A DNA stretch of 64,000 nucleotides from Saturnia japonica (taxonomy: Eukaryota; Arthropoda; Insecta; Lepidoptera; Saturniidae): the NCBI GenBank assembly GCA_033032175.1, contig CM065310.1, forward strand, positions 4,154,001-4,218,000, given 5' to 3'. A program made the translations under genes and the position numbers. Shown here in pieces: positions 9,890-22,154 of the stretch. Position 1 is the stretch's first letter. The number at the start of each line of letters is the position of its first letter. The notes under the pieces are model-generated. The model made no database searches. It had not been told where the DNA came from and saw only the letters and a program-made list of their open reading frames with translations.

Positions 9890-11335
9890 ATTTATCGCCA
9901 TGTGCATGATGGCCGCGACCCACGTGGTTACAAACCACCCCACTTGATTACTGGATAAAAACCGACTAATCCCGGACGAAATGCCTAAGTGGCACTATGG
10001 CGGGTGTCCTGTTAGTCGCGATACAGTCAGATAAAACGATCGTGTTCTACGATCTTATCTAGTAACCGAAATTTAACTATCTCGATAATTTTGTTTTCCG
10101 GATTACAAAAGTGTTATAACATAAACAACTTTATCAGTTAACAATTATAATGCCTTGAACTATAGCTATAGTAAATACTAATATTTCCCTTTACAATTAG
10201 ATCAAAATATGACGCACGAACTTCACGGATGATTTACAATTTACCGCGTCGCGGTTAAAAATAATAGTTAAACCATCTCGTTGAAGCGTATACGCAATGA
10301 GCTCGTTCATTTGTCACGGCCGCCTTATAGTTTTAGATTTCACTTTTACGATGGAGAAAAACAGTTTCAATTTGACGACAATCGAACGTGGAACGCTTTC
10401 CGGCTCCAGTTCACCGGTTGCGTTTGTCACCTGTAGATATTGTTTGCGTGAACAGTTGGTTAAACATATAGGGCTATCAATAGTAGACTTTTAACTACAA
10501 TAGGCATTCCAGTGTTCTTGTAAAGTCCGATATCAAGCGTATTATTAAAAAAACTTATAAGCGCGCTCGAAGTAAAACTTTTTGACCTTGTAGCTGATAT
10601 GATTACACTTATGTACTAAAAATAAATTAGTCATGTTAGAATTTAGTGGTATTTAATGATAACATAATTTATTTCCTTTATAAAATATATAATATTATTT
10701 TTTATCATATAAGAATTTATTAATACATATTGTATTTTTTACAAAAATAATAATTATTAGAATCGAATTACATAAAAATAAATATAAACTTTGATTATAG
10801 AATTAACTGTTTGTCACTTTTGTCCGAAAAAGTTCTGGGTTAGAACTCTCGTTGGTTGAGTTATTTCAAAAACTTATTATAGTACTAATACACGATTTAT
10901 AAAATACTTTAACAATATTTATAAAATGTTATTTTCAATTAAACTGCGGTATAAAGATATTATAATATTTGACCTTGGTTTGACACATCAGTATATGACA
11001 GTATTTAAGGAAACCCTACTACTATATGTAGGTACGGTAGAGCGGTTTCAGCTCATTGTGTTTGCCTAATGACACTCCTATAGAGGTAAACAAAGCTTCC
11101 GAGTTCTTGAACAAACTTACCAATCATTGTTTTCTCTATCAATTTCCCGCGGTTCGCAGATCTTCAATTCGGAAAATATTATAAATATCGACAAATCGAT
11201 AAAACTGTAAAATTACCATTTATTTTTTTATTTATATTCCTTATCTAATTAGTAGTTAAAAATAAACTAACGATTATTTAAATGAAAAAACTCGAATAAA
11301 ATTGTTTTTACATAACTTTTTGATTGAGTAAATTA
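9890..11335. other. Unassigned sequence
   Basis: 9890-10500 has average GC with short open frames only (for example 10297-10494). 10500-11335 is strongly AT-rich. No feature supported. Confidence 0.4.
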
Positions 11336-11341
11336 TATAAA

Positions 11342-11545
11342 TTGTAAATTGACAGTAGGTACTGTCCCTGATGGCCAGCACAATACAATCCTAACACAAA
11401 AGCGATCACCGAGAAATCATAATCCATCAACGGTCGCCGTTGTCATGCCGTCCTGCATAAATTTAACTGAATATGTACAGGTGCTCTCGCAACGCGACAA
11501 GCAAAATCGAACCACTATGACGGACTTTTCACTACATGCAGTTTA
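11342..11545 (+). repeat. Dispersed repeat family B, best copy
   Basis: gtactgtccctgatggccag, acaatacaatcctaacaca, gcgatcaccgag, gtcgccgttgtcatgccgtc, ctgcataaatttaact and cactatgacgga appear in order. The same blocks recur at 63935-64000, 27345-27440 and 49070-49290 (reverse). A short open frame across it is incidental. Confidence 0.65.
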
Positions 11546-11549
11546 GATA

Positions 11550-12115
11550 AATTATTCATAATAGACACATATAAACATATGATAAATAATATTAAATATA
11601 TAGACGGTGTAGCGTGTAAAGTTTATCATATACACGTTAGTTAATTTTCAAAAAAGAATTTTATTTACTACCGTAATACAGAAACACGACCGTTTTACAT
11701 GTTTGGAAAATTTCTTTAGAGCGAGACGCAGCCGGTTCGCCGCGCAGGTTTGGCGACGGTGTTATCACGTTTTAAATATTTGCAAAATTTTAGGGAAACT
11801 AAAACTAAATATGTTAATTTTAAATCGCAATAACATTTTTATTTTCATAATAAATAAAATTTTGATATTATTTTTGGTAATGTCATTGGGGTTACCTGTC
11901 GACATATTGTATAGGAAAAAGAAAACACGTTTCTTATATGGGGATAACCCATCTTCATATTAAACTTTTTGGTATTGTTGTTATTCGTTAAGATATTCTC
12001 CATCATAACAACACATCATATTCTGTGAAAATTACAACCGGGTATCTAATGCGGTACAAAAAATAAAATCCTTTAAAGGTAAGACGTTTTATGAAACTTA
12101 AATTAATTATGTTTG
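11550..12115. other. No gene seen
   Basis: AT-rich; a small GC-rich patch at 11718-11760 has no convincing frame. Confidence 0.4.
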
Positions 12116-12117
12116 AC

Positions 12118-12393
12118 AGGTGACTACGCCTTAAATGACGGTGCGGGTCGCCAACCGTTTTCGAAACTCCAGTTGCCGGTCGTTGGAGCTTGGACTGGTA
12201 GGTTTGCGCAACCGTGCGCTCGGCCGTCTCGTTGGCGATTCCCACGCGGATTTCATACAGGTGCTGCTCCAATGCAATCATTATACTCGACAAACGTTGG
12301 CCAATTACATAAAACCGCTGTGTGATGCATCGTACTATTGTTGGCCATGGACTCGTAGTCTGTGTAACAACGAAGACGACTGTAGCACCTAAT
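12118..12393 (-). CDS. Exon-like GC island, unidentified protein, minus strand favoured
   Basis: A sharply bounded GC-rich block. The reverse strand is open throughout, from an attag acceptor-like site near 12393 downward. It encodes TTSPWPTIVRCITQRFYVIG, then LEQHLYEIRVGIANETAERT, and near its low-coordinate end GDPHRHLRRSHLS. The composition is that of a real protein, and the LRRxH ending faintly recalls the loop before TM5 of insect gustatory receptors; that is a guess. On the plus strand the codon-aligned frame 12135-12392 is also open. It ends NNEDDCST-stop with an AATAAA about 35 bases later, but an in-frame stop at 12132 leaves no good acceptor. The minus reading covers the whole island, so I prefer it. 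No clear donor was found. Confidence 0.3.
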
Positions 12394-12399
12394 GTTCAA

Positions 12400-15285
12400 T
12401 TATGTTCTAAACGATAGTTTATCTTAAATAAATAATGCAGAATTTATATAATTACTGTTGTTTAAAATTAACGCGTGCCTTGTTTTAGTCGGTCAAATTC
12501 AACAGACGATTGTTAAAGATACTATTAAATTATAAAATTCATGTATAAGTTGTAAATATATACAATTTATCAATAAGCACTAGCGACGTATATGTGAAAT
12601 GTTTCGTACAAATGAAACTGTCCTTGACAGACCTATTGACTATCAAACTGACGTATTGAGATCAAACGATAATAATAGATCAAGGTTAAATACTAAACCC
12701 GATACTAGAAAACGTATCCGCTAAAAATCACGACTGTATAAAGATACCACCTATATAAAAATCTTATTTTACACAAGTATGAGAAGAAATAAACTGCAAA
12801 CAAATATACTACATAAAAATTGTTGAAATGTACGTGATACCGCAAAACTATCGAGAAATCGGAAAACTCTGCAAAATGTATATCGCAAAAGATGATTTAG
12901 GTTGTATAGATTTAAACCAACACAATAACGTGATAGATGTTGTATGCAATAAATATGTAAGTGAGCTCACGAACTAAACACCTAAGAGGTCACCTGCTGC
13001 GCCTAAAGATATATTTACGAGTCCGCAGAACGCATTGCCACGCCGCGCCGCGCCGCGCCGCCACGCCTCTGCCCTTTAAGATTTACTTTACATCCAAATA
13101 GATTCGTGAATACCATAGAGACAGGATTCCTTTTCTGCCTATAATCGTTTATACGTTTCAGAGCAGACCAAATATAAAGCTTTACAATTTTATTAAAATA
13201 AAATAAATACATATTCAAGGTAACCTATAAAATATTATCATTTTATCGTTCTAAATTCCTCGAATATAAAAGGTCAATTAAATACCTAAATTAAATATTA
13301 TGTAGATCAATCTGACTCGATGCTCTCAATGTTATCAGGTTATCAAAATTATGTAATACACTAAGATAGTTATGGGCTGGTATGTGTATTTTAGAGCAGT
13401 TCGAAGTGGTAAGTCAGGTGTGGCGCTCGGCAACCTTACGTTCTCCAGCAAGACCGACACCAATGCCGATGGTGCTATTAAATATTAACAAGCAGCAATC
13501 GTTGTCTAGTTTACACGACTTGATTTTAAACTAGAGGGTATCATTACACTATATCGATGAATAATTGAATATTGAATGCATAGTGTGTTAGATAATTATT
13601 TTGAAGTAATGATCGTGCAAATAATTTAAATATATATTTTCATATATAAAGTAAAAATGTTCTTAGAGAATTTCTGTACAGTTTTACTGGTTAACATTTG
13701 ATTTTATTAGTTAGAAAAATCGTAGAAATGATGACTTGAGAAATTGCCAATTTACTGCCGATACATATAACGCATCGTAAATCAAATGACACTTCTTAGA
13801 GCCAGACTATTTTATAACAGATACGCTGCTAGTCTTTATTGAACTCATAATAACTGTTTCCAAAATCAACAACCGAAGCAGTTTCGGCCGATGAGTATTT
13901 AGACTTACTGAGTGAAATCGTAAACCTCATGACCTCGATATAGACACCGAGATAATCTTTGATAACTAAGTTATTTAGTGCCTAGAGAAAGTAGTTACAT
14001 TAGGTATGCGTTATACTAGTAAATCAAACGATACACAAAAGAAAATAGTTACACGTAGATGATCTAATATGCGTAGTAGGTAGATTATTACAATAATGGT
14101 CTGATCAATAAACACAGTGGGAACAGATTGACCTTGGCCGGGCAGCACCAACGACAACGGTCGCACGTCAATCATGTTCTATTAGTTCAAAGCCACATCT
14201 ATAAAGTTCATTACCTCAATAAAAGGAATGATTTACGTTCGTTCAATAAAACCTTTTAAATCTCAGCAGTACAAGTTAAAACAAAACAAAAGATAAAGTA
14301 AAATGTCAATTTGAAACCATTGACGTCCAGTTTCAATAAATTATTTGACAATGATATAAAAGTACTATATTACTCTGTAAATTTGATATTTAAATTAAAA
14401 ATGTTGATTGATTATGAACGAGGTGTGGTTGGTGACTTTGATGCTCAATGTTTTTTATATGAACCCGGAGTAAATTGAAAATTGGGAGACTTTTATTTCT
14501 CTGCATTTCTCAATTTAATTATTGTAGAATTCAGTTGTAATCATTTCTGAGACTAAAATATTAATTCAGTTTATTATTTCAGTTCTCAACATAGCTAACA
14601 AACAAAAAATATTTATTTTACATCGACGATAACAAGTGAACTGATATACATACGTATCTCGGCATAGTGCCAACAAACAATATAAATAAATTAACTGTCT
14701 AATCGATAGACGTGGGAAATAATCGAGAAACCAAGACGGGAATAAAAATACATTACGTGTCCCTTATTAATTTAAATTATACTTAAACAGAACACTGACT
14801 TACGCCCTACGTATCTTAGATGTATTAATAGTTTCAATAGTATTACTCATAGCAACTACAACAAAAACATCCGACGCGTCTCGACACCGTTTAGCTATTT
14901 TTTTAGGACAAAACAATACTAAACCATTTAAGAAGACAAAATAAATAACAGACCCAACATTGACGTCAGAAAAACCTCAACTATTTCTATTGGTAACACC
15001 TTATTCTTCCTTAAATACGTTATAATTATAGCAAAATATAAATTTACCAGCCGCACCCTACTTAACATATCTTTTAACTATGTACATATCAAATATTGTC
15101 TTCAGATTATATGGGACACATTATGGATAAGATAGAGCGGTTCGAAAAATTAAATGAAGAAACAGTATAATTTTTGTCTATATTATTAGGTATTTAATAT
15201 TTAATTTGAAATTAAGGTCTCTAGTAATAACATATAATGGACGTAAAATATTTCTAAATTCAGACGCTTCTCACTTGTAACTTGT
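12400..15285. other. Unassigned AT-rich stretch
   Basis: No coding frame of note. A (CGCCG)-like run at 13034-13068 stands out as a GC-rich simple repeat. 13380-13490 has average GC with no stable frame. No repeat family recognised. Confidence 0.4.
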
Positions 15286-15290
15286 TTCAG

Positions 15291-15359
15291 GTATCGTGAG
15301 TTCACGATCACCTCGCTCTCGTCTCGATTGAGAGAAAAACTAGTTCAATCATGGACAAG
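15291..15359 (+). other. Candidate small exon containing a start codon
   Basis: A strong acceptor (tctcacttgtaacttgtttcag) ends at 15290. It is followed by 60 bases without ATG, then ATGGACAAG ending at a plausible donor AAG|GTCAGT at 15360. If spliced, this would be a 5'-UTR exon carrying the first three codons (MDK). Read without splicing, the frame stops after about 20 residues (MDKVSKKPDERIMPSPVCG). No continuation exon was found. Confidence 0.2.
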
Positions 15360-15609
15360 GTCAGTAAGAAACCCGACGAAAGAATTATGCCATCGCCTGT
15401 TTGCGGCTAACCCACTTATAGATATTTATACCTATTTGTAGATATTATTGAGGACGATGTTCAGAAACCCATAAAAAAATTAAATTATATAAACTGTAAT
15501 CCTAACCCAGTTGTTTCAAAAACAGTGTGATTTATAATCATAACCTTTACAACAATCTATCAAATTAGAGTTCAAAGCGATTTCCATTGTTGAATAAATA
15601 ATGTAAAAA

Positions 15610-15850
15610 AATCAAGTAGCAAGGCACATTGCTTGTAGAACTGATGGCCGATGGAGTCTAAGAGGTCTTGAGTGACGAATACACACTGAAAGATGCAGCG
15701 TGGACACACCCGCCACATGGTGGACCAATTATCTGATGAAGATTGCGGGAACCCGTTGGATGCGCGCAGTGCAGTACCGGTCATTGTGGTGGCCTTTGCG
15801 GCCTAAGTTCAGCAATATACGTCTTTGGGCTAAATGGATGATCCATCAAT
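15610..15850 (+). pseudogene. RTE-like LINE 3'-end remnant
   Basis: Frame 15628-15830 gives GHIACRTDGRWSLRGLE, a stop, then TPATWWTNYLMKIAGTRWMR and VQYRSLWW. This is the GHxARRxDxRW ... RPxTRWxDDLxKxAGxRWxxxAQDRxLWR tail of RTE-type LINE polyproteins, the same family as 22048-22152 and 55635-55787. Several family residues are changed (GRPPTRW to TPATWW, QDRS to QYRS), so it is an older copy. Confidence 0.7.
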
Positions 15851-15854
15851 CCAT

Positions 15855-17190
15855 AGGTACTTTCTATTAGAATTTAAAGCAAAACTGTTGCATAATAATA
15901 TACCTATATTAAGAAACAATATCTAAATACCCAAAAAAACATGAAGTACAAACAATGATAAATTTATTGGCCATTACGAAACAATCGAACAACCCGCTCC
16001 AAGCCCGTGCAAACAATTCAAGGCAATGAGTAAACACCTACAATGAAACATTTTTCACTAACACAATTTCTTTACAACCATCACCGCTCTCAACCTTGCG
16101 ATTGACAAACAATAAACTTCGATGCCTAAACTTCCATCAGCGAGTGATGCTATTGTGTTGTTAATTATTATTGTAAAGAATTAAAAATAAATTTCATTAC
16201 CACGTAAAATTTGGTTAGTGAAGCCACAGCATATCTGCTAGCAGTACCTACCGAAAAGGTAATATGTATTTAATTAATTACATCTAAAAAGCAATAATGA
16301 CCTTGGGTACTCCGACTTAAGAATAACATATCTTTTTTGAAAAAATCATATTCAGTCCATTATTATTTTATTCTTCTGTTAATATGGATAGACCTCACAG
16401 CGCAGATCACTACTGATAATAAGCCCTATTATCAGTTTTTATACTATTTACTTATCTATTTATCTTAGATAAAACAATTAAAACATTCTCCAGACTACGC
16501 TCAGAAGTGGACTAGCCCAAGAAAGTATCAAATTACCCTTTTAAAATTAGGTTTCTTCCAATGGACTGATTAGGTAACATTTCATTGTTTATTTAGAACT
16601 AAATTTCATTTAATAAATAAGTAACACAAAATGTAAAAACTCCATTGATTTAATATATCGTTTTATTGTCGTGCCTTAACACTTAAACACAATATGCAAA
16701 GAATGGTTTATAATTTGATCATATAGAACACATTGTAACATGACCAATAACAAACATTAGTTTACCGGAAAACCGGATTAATATATTAACAATAAATTCT
16801 AATGATTTATAAAGCATAGCGCGCGCACACGACGACCTTTTCAAACAAATAAACGTAAGTATGCAATGATTACGAAACCGCAGAAGGTTACTCCAATTGA
16901 TAACTGTTCAGAAACCGATAGTCATAAGGTTATTAAAACCATTTTATATATTACCACGGTCGTTTCGAGCGTGAATAAATAAAGCGGTACAAATTACACA
17001 GGATCGCTCCGTAATTACTTTAAGAGACACCAATCAAGTTTAAAGCCAATAAATTCTTTCATCATATCAAGCTCGCAAACGATCGTATCGCGTGACTAAA
17101 AGGTTGACATTTAACATTTTAGTTCGAGTGATCGAGACTGAACATCGTTATAACTGTTATTAGAATACTAGTAGCAAAAATAAACCAATA
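15855..17190. other. No gene seen
   Basis: AT-rich sequence without recognisable frame or repeat. Confidence 0.5.
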
Positions 17191-17194
17191 TTAC

Positions 17195-17745
17195 ATACTA
17201 GCTTTTGTCCGCGACTTCGACTGCATGGACATCTGAATTGGGTCTTTATAGGGATAAAAATATCTCATGTGACAATCTAGGTTAAAAACTACATAAGTGC
17301 CAAATTGTATTGAAATCCATTAAGCCGTTTTTACGAGATTGAGATACAAACATCCAAACATACTCACATTGAAAAACAAATATCGAAAATCTGCCAACGG
17401 TTTATAGATTATACATACGAAGATAAGAAAATAACTGAAATCATTCTATAATATACCCCCTTGAGGGATTTTTCATAAAACGTGAAACACTCTTTATTTC
17501 TTACCAAAGCATAAATATGAATGTTCATTTCCATAATTTGAGAACTGTAGGTTTTCCATACAAACTTAAATCCCCTATTTCATAACACCTTCAAGTTTTT
17601 TTTTAAGCCTTTGCTCTTCTCCAAAGTTCAATATTCTATACCAAGATTCATCATTGGTTCAGCGGTTTAGGCATGGAAACTTAATAGATTGACAGACAGG
17701 CAGACAGAGTTACTTTCGCATTTATAATATTAGTTTGGATAATAC
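17195..17745 (+). mobile_element. Non-autonomous RTE-like retroelement (CCGCGACTTCG family)
   Basis: Head actagcttttgtccgcgact. An internal tail-like block with taagccgtttttacgaga and gatacaaacatccaaacata lies at 17320-17370. A second body follows (aacgtgaaacactctttatt) with the full terminus ggttcagcggtttaggca, gacagacaggcagacagag, ttcgcatttataatattag. Two tails in one element suggest one copy inserted next to or into another. Homologous to 1318-1745. Confidence 0.65.
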
Positions 17746-17859
17746 ACTTACATACATACCTACTAACAAATTTAGTGCAGTAATTATACTGATCAGAAAT
17801 TTCGAATACTTGGTCAGGTTAACTATTATTTTGCGCCAATTTACATCTAAATATTTATA

Positions 17860-18235
17860 TATTAAATACATATACGTACCTTATGGTAAGTGAGGGTAGG
17901 GCCGACAATAGATCGCGCTTACTTAACAGATGCCGATTCATTCTTCGCTTGAAGCCTCCTACGTTATAGATTAAAACAAAAGCCGAGCATGAATTCCATG
18001 CCTTAGCCGTATACATAATAAACGAAAAAGTGAATCGCTTCGGGCGAAACAGAGGAATGTTCACCACATAAGGGTGGACACCCTCACGACGTCTAGTTAT
18101 ACTATGGTGGGACGGATTGAGCGGAATTAGATCGAGCTAATTCTGTGCACACTTTCCAAAATGTTACTTATAGAACACTCAAAGGCAAATCGCTTTACGT
18201 CGATGCTCTAGAGGTAGACCTCTAGATAGTCGAGA
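17860..18235 (-). pseudogene. CR1/Jockey-group LINE pol C-terminus
   Basis: On the reverse strand 18067-17855 reads NIPLFRPKRFTFSFIMYTAK, AWNSCSAFV, then YNVGGFKRRMNRHLLSKRDL. This is the xWNSLPxxVFPxxYNxxxFKxRVNRxL ending of an APE-type LINE ORF2. Upstream (18120-18235) nucleotide similarity to the insertion at 62800 continues (tctaattccgctcaatccgt) with broken frames. Only the extreme 3' end is kept, as expected for 5'-truncated copies. Confidence 0.7.
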
Positions 18236-18239
18236 CTGA

Positions 18240-19190
18240 GCATTCTTGTCTTTATCGCCAACAACGAAGTCGCTCAACGGCTAACTGATAATTGGCCAAT
18301 CGACAAGCAGTATTCCACACATAACCATATTTGTGCACAGTAAAAAGCTAACAAGCTGGTAGGGTGTGAAATAGTGTCTTACCTTGAAGAGAATTGTAAA
18401 ATAGAATTAACTTGTGGATTATAAGTGTAATGGTCAACTATATAGTAACATTTAAAAGGTTATTGTGGTATTATAAAACTATTACTTTAACTAAATAACA
18501 CCGATTGTTCTATTTTTTAACTGCGTACACAATCCAATATAATATGAGTTGACCATAAACATGAAGTGAAGATCCGAGAATAATTTTGTTAAAATGAATA
18601 GCTTTTATAGTAAAACAAATAAAGTCGAGTCAAACCGTACAATTAATTTGGATCGGTCTAGTAAATAAGAGCCGTACAAGGTTGTCAGACAACTTTACAC
18701 GAGTAATATAAATATAATTTTATACGGTGAGCATACAAGATAGTTCAATTTTATAATGAAGCAGTTCGCGGTCAGTGTTAATTATATTTTCAATTTCACA
18801 ACCCACCCACAAAGGCTCCGGGCATGCATAACATAGCTCCAAGAACACTTTACAAGTGAGATTATTTGCAGTTCATTTAATTGCTCCAACGCCATATTAA
18901 TTTAAAAATATCAATACGACCCATGATATAAATATTTATTAGGAATAATTTCAAAACGTCATGTATATTGTTGTTGATTGTTAATCAAAATGTTTTATAG
19001 TGCGAAGCCCAACTTGTAAATTACGAACCAGTTGTGTTAAATTTCATTTAAACCGTTCTTCATTCGATGTACGAACGTACTAGAAATAGATATTTCAAAC
19101 AAAACTCGAGGTTACAATCGCGTGGGGGAATCGAGCGGGGAGTGTTTTTCATAGATTAACGAAATAGATGGGATTTATTTTTTTCCGTTC
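18240..19190. other. No gene seen
   Basis: AT-rich, no recognisable feature. Confidence 0.5.
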
Positions 19191-19194
19191 TGCT

Positions 19195-19335
19195 TATGAT
19201 GGTAAAGTTACGTCTGTGCCGATCTACAATTCAAAATACCAGCGATAGATCAACAATGTATTGTCAGTGACCGCTGTCATACCAACCTTCGTAAATAGAT
19301 ATCGTATGCACCGGCTGGTCCCGGAAAGTGAAATC
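19195..19335 (+). repeat. Possible family B fragment
   Basis: gatggtaaagt, gtgccgatctacaattc and agtgaccgctgtcatacc follow the order of family B blocks but are diverged. Confidence 0.3.
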
Positions 19336-19339
19336 AAAA

Positions 19340-20705
19340 GTGAAACATAAAGCCGACTTCTTCGCTACATGCTTGGTGGTTACGATCTAATTGGACTGTA
19401 AGTACAGCTTTAGGGCCCTAGCACTGAGCAAACCCTATATTTGTTATTTTAATTAAATTAATACATCTGTAATTATAGATTTAAGCCGAACTATTTACAC
19501 TATGAGGACAAAACTCACACCAATCGGGTGAAAAAATGATGGAACTAATAAGTTGGAGAAAACCCAGCCGAGTGGACCCAGTGAGAATAACATCAACACC
19601 TCGGTAAAGAAAAAAAACCTCATGAAAAAACCTGGTACTTCGAGAGACTTTCTACCAATATTACCTACCATCACGTTTAAACATACAGATACAGAATTAA
19701 TATTTTAGTGTTTGAAGTCACCAGTATATCTCGGGATGGCGCCATGGCGTGGCGCAGTAATTAATTTCGTGGCTTATCTCAAAGAAAGGCTCTACTGCAA
19801 TAGTCCGACTTTACAGTCTGGTAATCTTCAGAGAGATTTCTAAAGTTGATTCGATAAAGTTATCGCAATGTGTATTTCGCAGAATTAGATATTGGTACTT
19901 AGGTTTCGCTAATATTACTACACTACTACAATATCTTAACAACACGAGTCTAAAATTTACCTTTCATAAATAATAAGAGCTAAACTAAGAGAACGCAAAA
20001 ATTATAAAATACTATTTTTAGACGCAATCATTTATATATGGAAAATGTTGTGATATTCAAATAACGCACAAAATTTCATAAACTAACAAATTACATAATT
20101 ACTTTATTTTCCCACACAGTGTAAATCAACGTATATAAAAAAAAACATGATATTATGTTAAGAGAATAACTGGAAATACCCAAAATAATACAATTTATCA
20201 AACGACTATAAAATTGGCAGCTCGGTACCAATTTCGTTAATTGCACATATTCGCGTTGACAATTGCAGTATAACGACCCTGTCGAACCATAAAAACGTGT
20301 ATACAATACAGGTATAATAACAAAAAGTATGCTTGAAAGTTACAATCGGCACAAAAAACACATTGAAACAGCCGTCTATATTATTACCTGAATTACAAAA
20401 AAATCGACAGGTATTTACTTTTTTCCCTACGCACATCCAACATATTATCGAACACACTTCAAGTGAACATTACAAGTGTACATTATAACTACAATACCGC
20501 AAACACAAGCGCTATAGCTCCAAATAAAAATAAACAAGGACAATTTCGATACATTGAGTACAATAGCTTAATACAACCGTAAAATTCAAAGTATTGTAAC
20601 GTTAATATTCCTATTTTATACATAATATAAATAATCTATACTGAATAATATAAATCTCAAGAAATCGTTTGCTTGTACGTACGCTCTAATCTCTAGAACT
20701 GCCAG
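19340..20705. other. No gene seen
   Basis: AT-rich. Two overlapping short reverse-strand frames near 20091-20457 look like chance. Confidence 0.5.
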
Positions 20706-20711
20706 TCACAT

Positions 20712-20955
20712 TTGAAAAAAATTCTATTGTATTTTATAACTTATTTTATTGAGGAAGGTTATAGCCTATATAACTTCACGCTACGACACTGAGGAGCGGA
20801 GCAGTAACCACGAACGTCAAGGAAACTGGCATGTTGTAGGGAAGTACGAGAATTGAGAACTACGGTAGGATACACAGGTGCGTTAGTAACGGCGCGCGGA
20901 GCGGTGGAGAGCTGGTAGAATTAATTTAAAACGGGTCAAACCGTAGGGCACAGTC
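20712..20955 (+). mobile_element. Dispersed repeat family D, best copy
   Basis: gaggaaggttatagcctata, cacgctacgacactgaggag, cggagcagtaaccac, caggtgcgttagtaacggcg and ccgtagggcacag occur in order. The same blocks are found at 4540, 43800 and 48395. The head (acatttgaaaaaaattc) resembles the family I sequences at 43225 and 62425, which may be 5' parts of the same element. Non-coding. Confidence 0.65.
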
Positions 20956-20959
20956 TATT

Positions 20960-22045
20960 ATAGAAAAGAAAATACAGGGCACGTGGATCGCAACGTGGTG
21001 GTTGGTACTGTGTACCATGTACCCCTGTTTAGACGGATCACGTTTTCGTACCGTGGCGTCGAAAGGCCCGGCGGGCGGGTGTCTAGGCAGCGGAGCCACG
21101 TGATGAGGTGACGCGTAGCCACTAAGCCACGCCGCGCCACGCTTGTGACGCACTAGGAAGAGGAATTTCGTTTTATCGATAAACCTCTCTCTGACAAGGA
21201 CTAGATGATTTATGTAATTTCATGTACACAAGATTATGATAACATTAACGAATGACAAAACAAAGTAATAAAACTATCTAAAACGTTCAATCATGGACGT
21301 TTTTATGGGTTGGTGTTTAGGGAGATCCAACATTCCCTTAGTCTAAGCTGAAACGCTAATATTTGCCGAATATTCATCTTTTGTATTTACGACACAAATT
21401 TATTATGAACCTAAACTGTAATTTTCAAACGATTGGTTTTATTAGTGAAAGCTATATAGACGCTCGTGAGTCCACATATACATACATACACGATTTATCA
21501 TAAACATGTTGTTCTGTCTTCGCTACAAAATTAGTTCAACTTCAATTGAATTATGACAATTCAAATTTATTTGGAGATAAAGATAACAAACACTACTTCG
21601 TTAAATATAATATCATGAATAAATAAATATTCGGGAGAAAAAAAAAGGTCAATGTACGATCCATAGCGAACGATAGCGACACGTTCTGAGCTCACCTAGT
21701 GACATGCTTGCGTTTGTCGTATCACGCCGCCGAGCCGCTCCGCTACAAAGATTATTATGGTTCTTTCTATAGAGTCCATAGACACAACCTAATATACCCC
21801 TAAAATGTAAGATAACAATTGAGAAAGCCAAGATTTTATAAAAGTTTTATATTAGTACACTTTATGTGGGCGCATCCGTTAATAATACTTCCGGCGAACT
21901 CGTATCGCCATCTATCCACCAAATTATTAATTAGATAATAAACTACTGTAAATTTTTATTTTATTATAAATTAATATTAATAAAATTTTCTTGTTTTACC
22001 CTAATATAAATAATACAAGACGTAAGTTTTTATCATCAGTAATTT
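20960..22045. other. Unassigned; GC-rich patch 20985-21145
   Basis: The patch contains gcccggcgggcgggtgtc and, on the reverse strand, tggcttagtggc, which is A-box-like. No B-box follows, so no tRNA or SINE is called. The remainder is AT-rich with nothing recognised. Confidence 0.35.
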
Positions 22046-22047
22046 GT

Positions 22048-22152
22048 CGTTGGGTGCAGGCCGCACAAGATCGGTCGCTCTGGAGATCTATGGGGGAGGC
22101 CTATGTTCAGCAGTGGACGTCCTGCGGCTGAAATGATGATGATGATGATGAA
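22048..22152 (+). mobile_element. Very short 5'-truncated RTE-like LINE end
   Basis: Only the last 27 codons of the polyprotein remain: RWVQAAQDRSLWRSMGEAYV and QQWTSCG, with a TGA at 22129. A short (ATG)n tail follows (atgatgatgatgatgatg). Nearly identical to 55681-55787. The intact frame and tail say it is recent on the scale of this window. Products of incomplete reverse transcription look like this. Confidence 0.85.
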
Positions 22153-22154
22153 TT

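Noticed and set aside
13034..13068. GC-rich (CGCCG)-like run as a CpG-island promoter
   Set aside because: Only 35 bases, a simple repeat in AT-rich DNA with no adjacent exon.
20091..20457. Overlapping cysteine- and tyrosine-rich reverse frames
   Set aside because: AT-rich, low-complexity composition with no splice signals or motifs; chance openness is likely.
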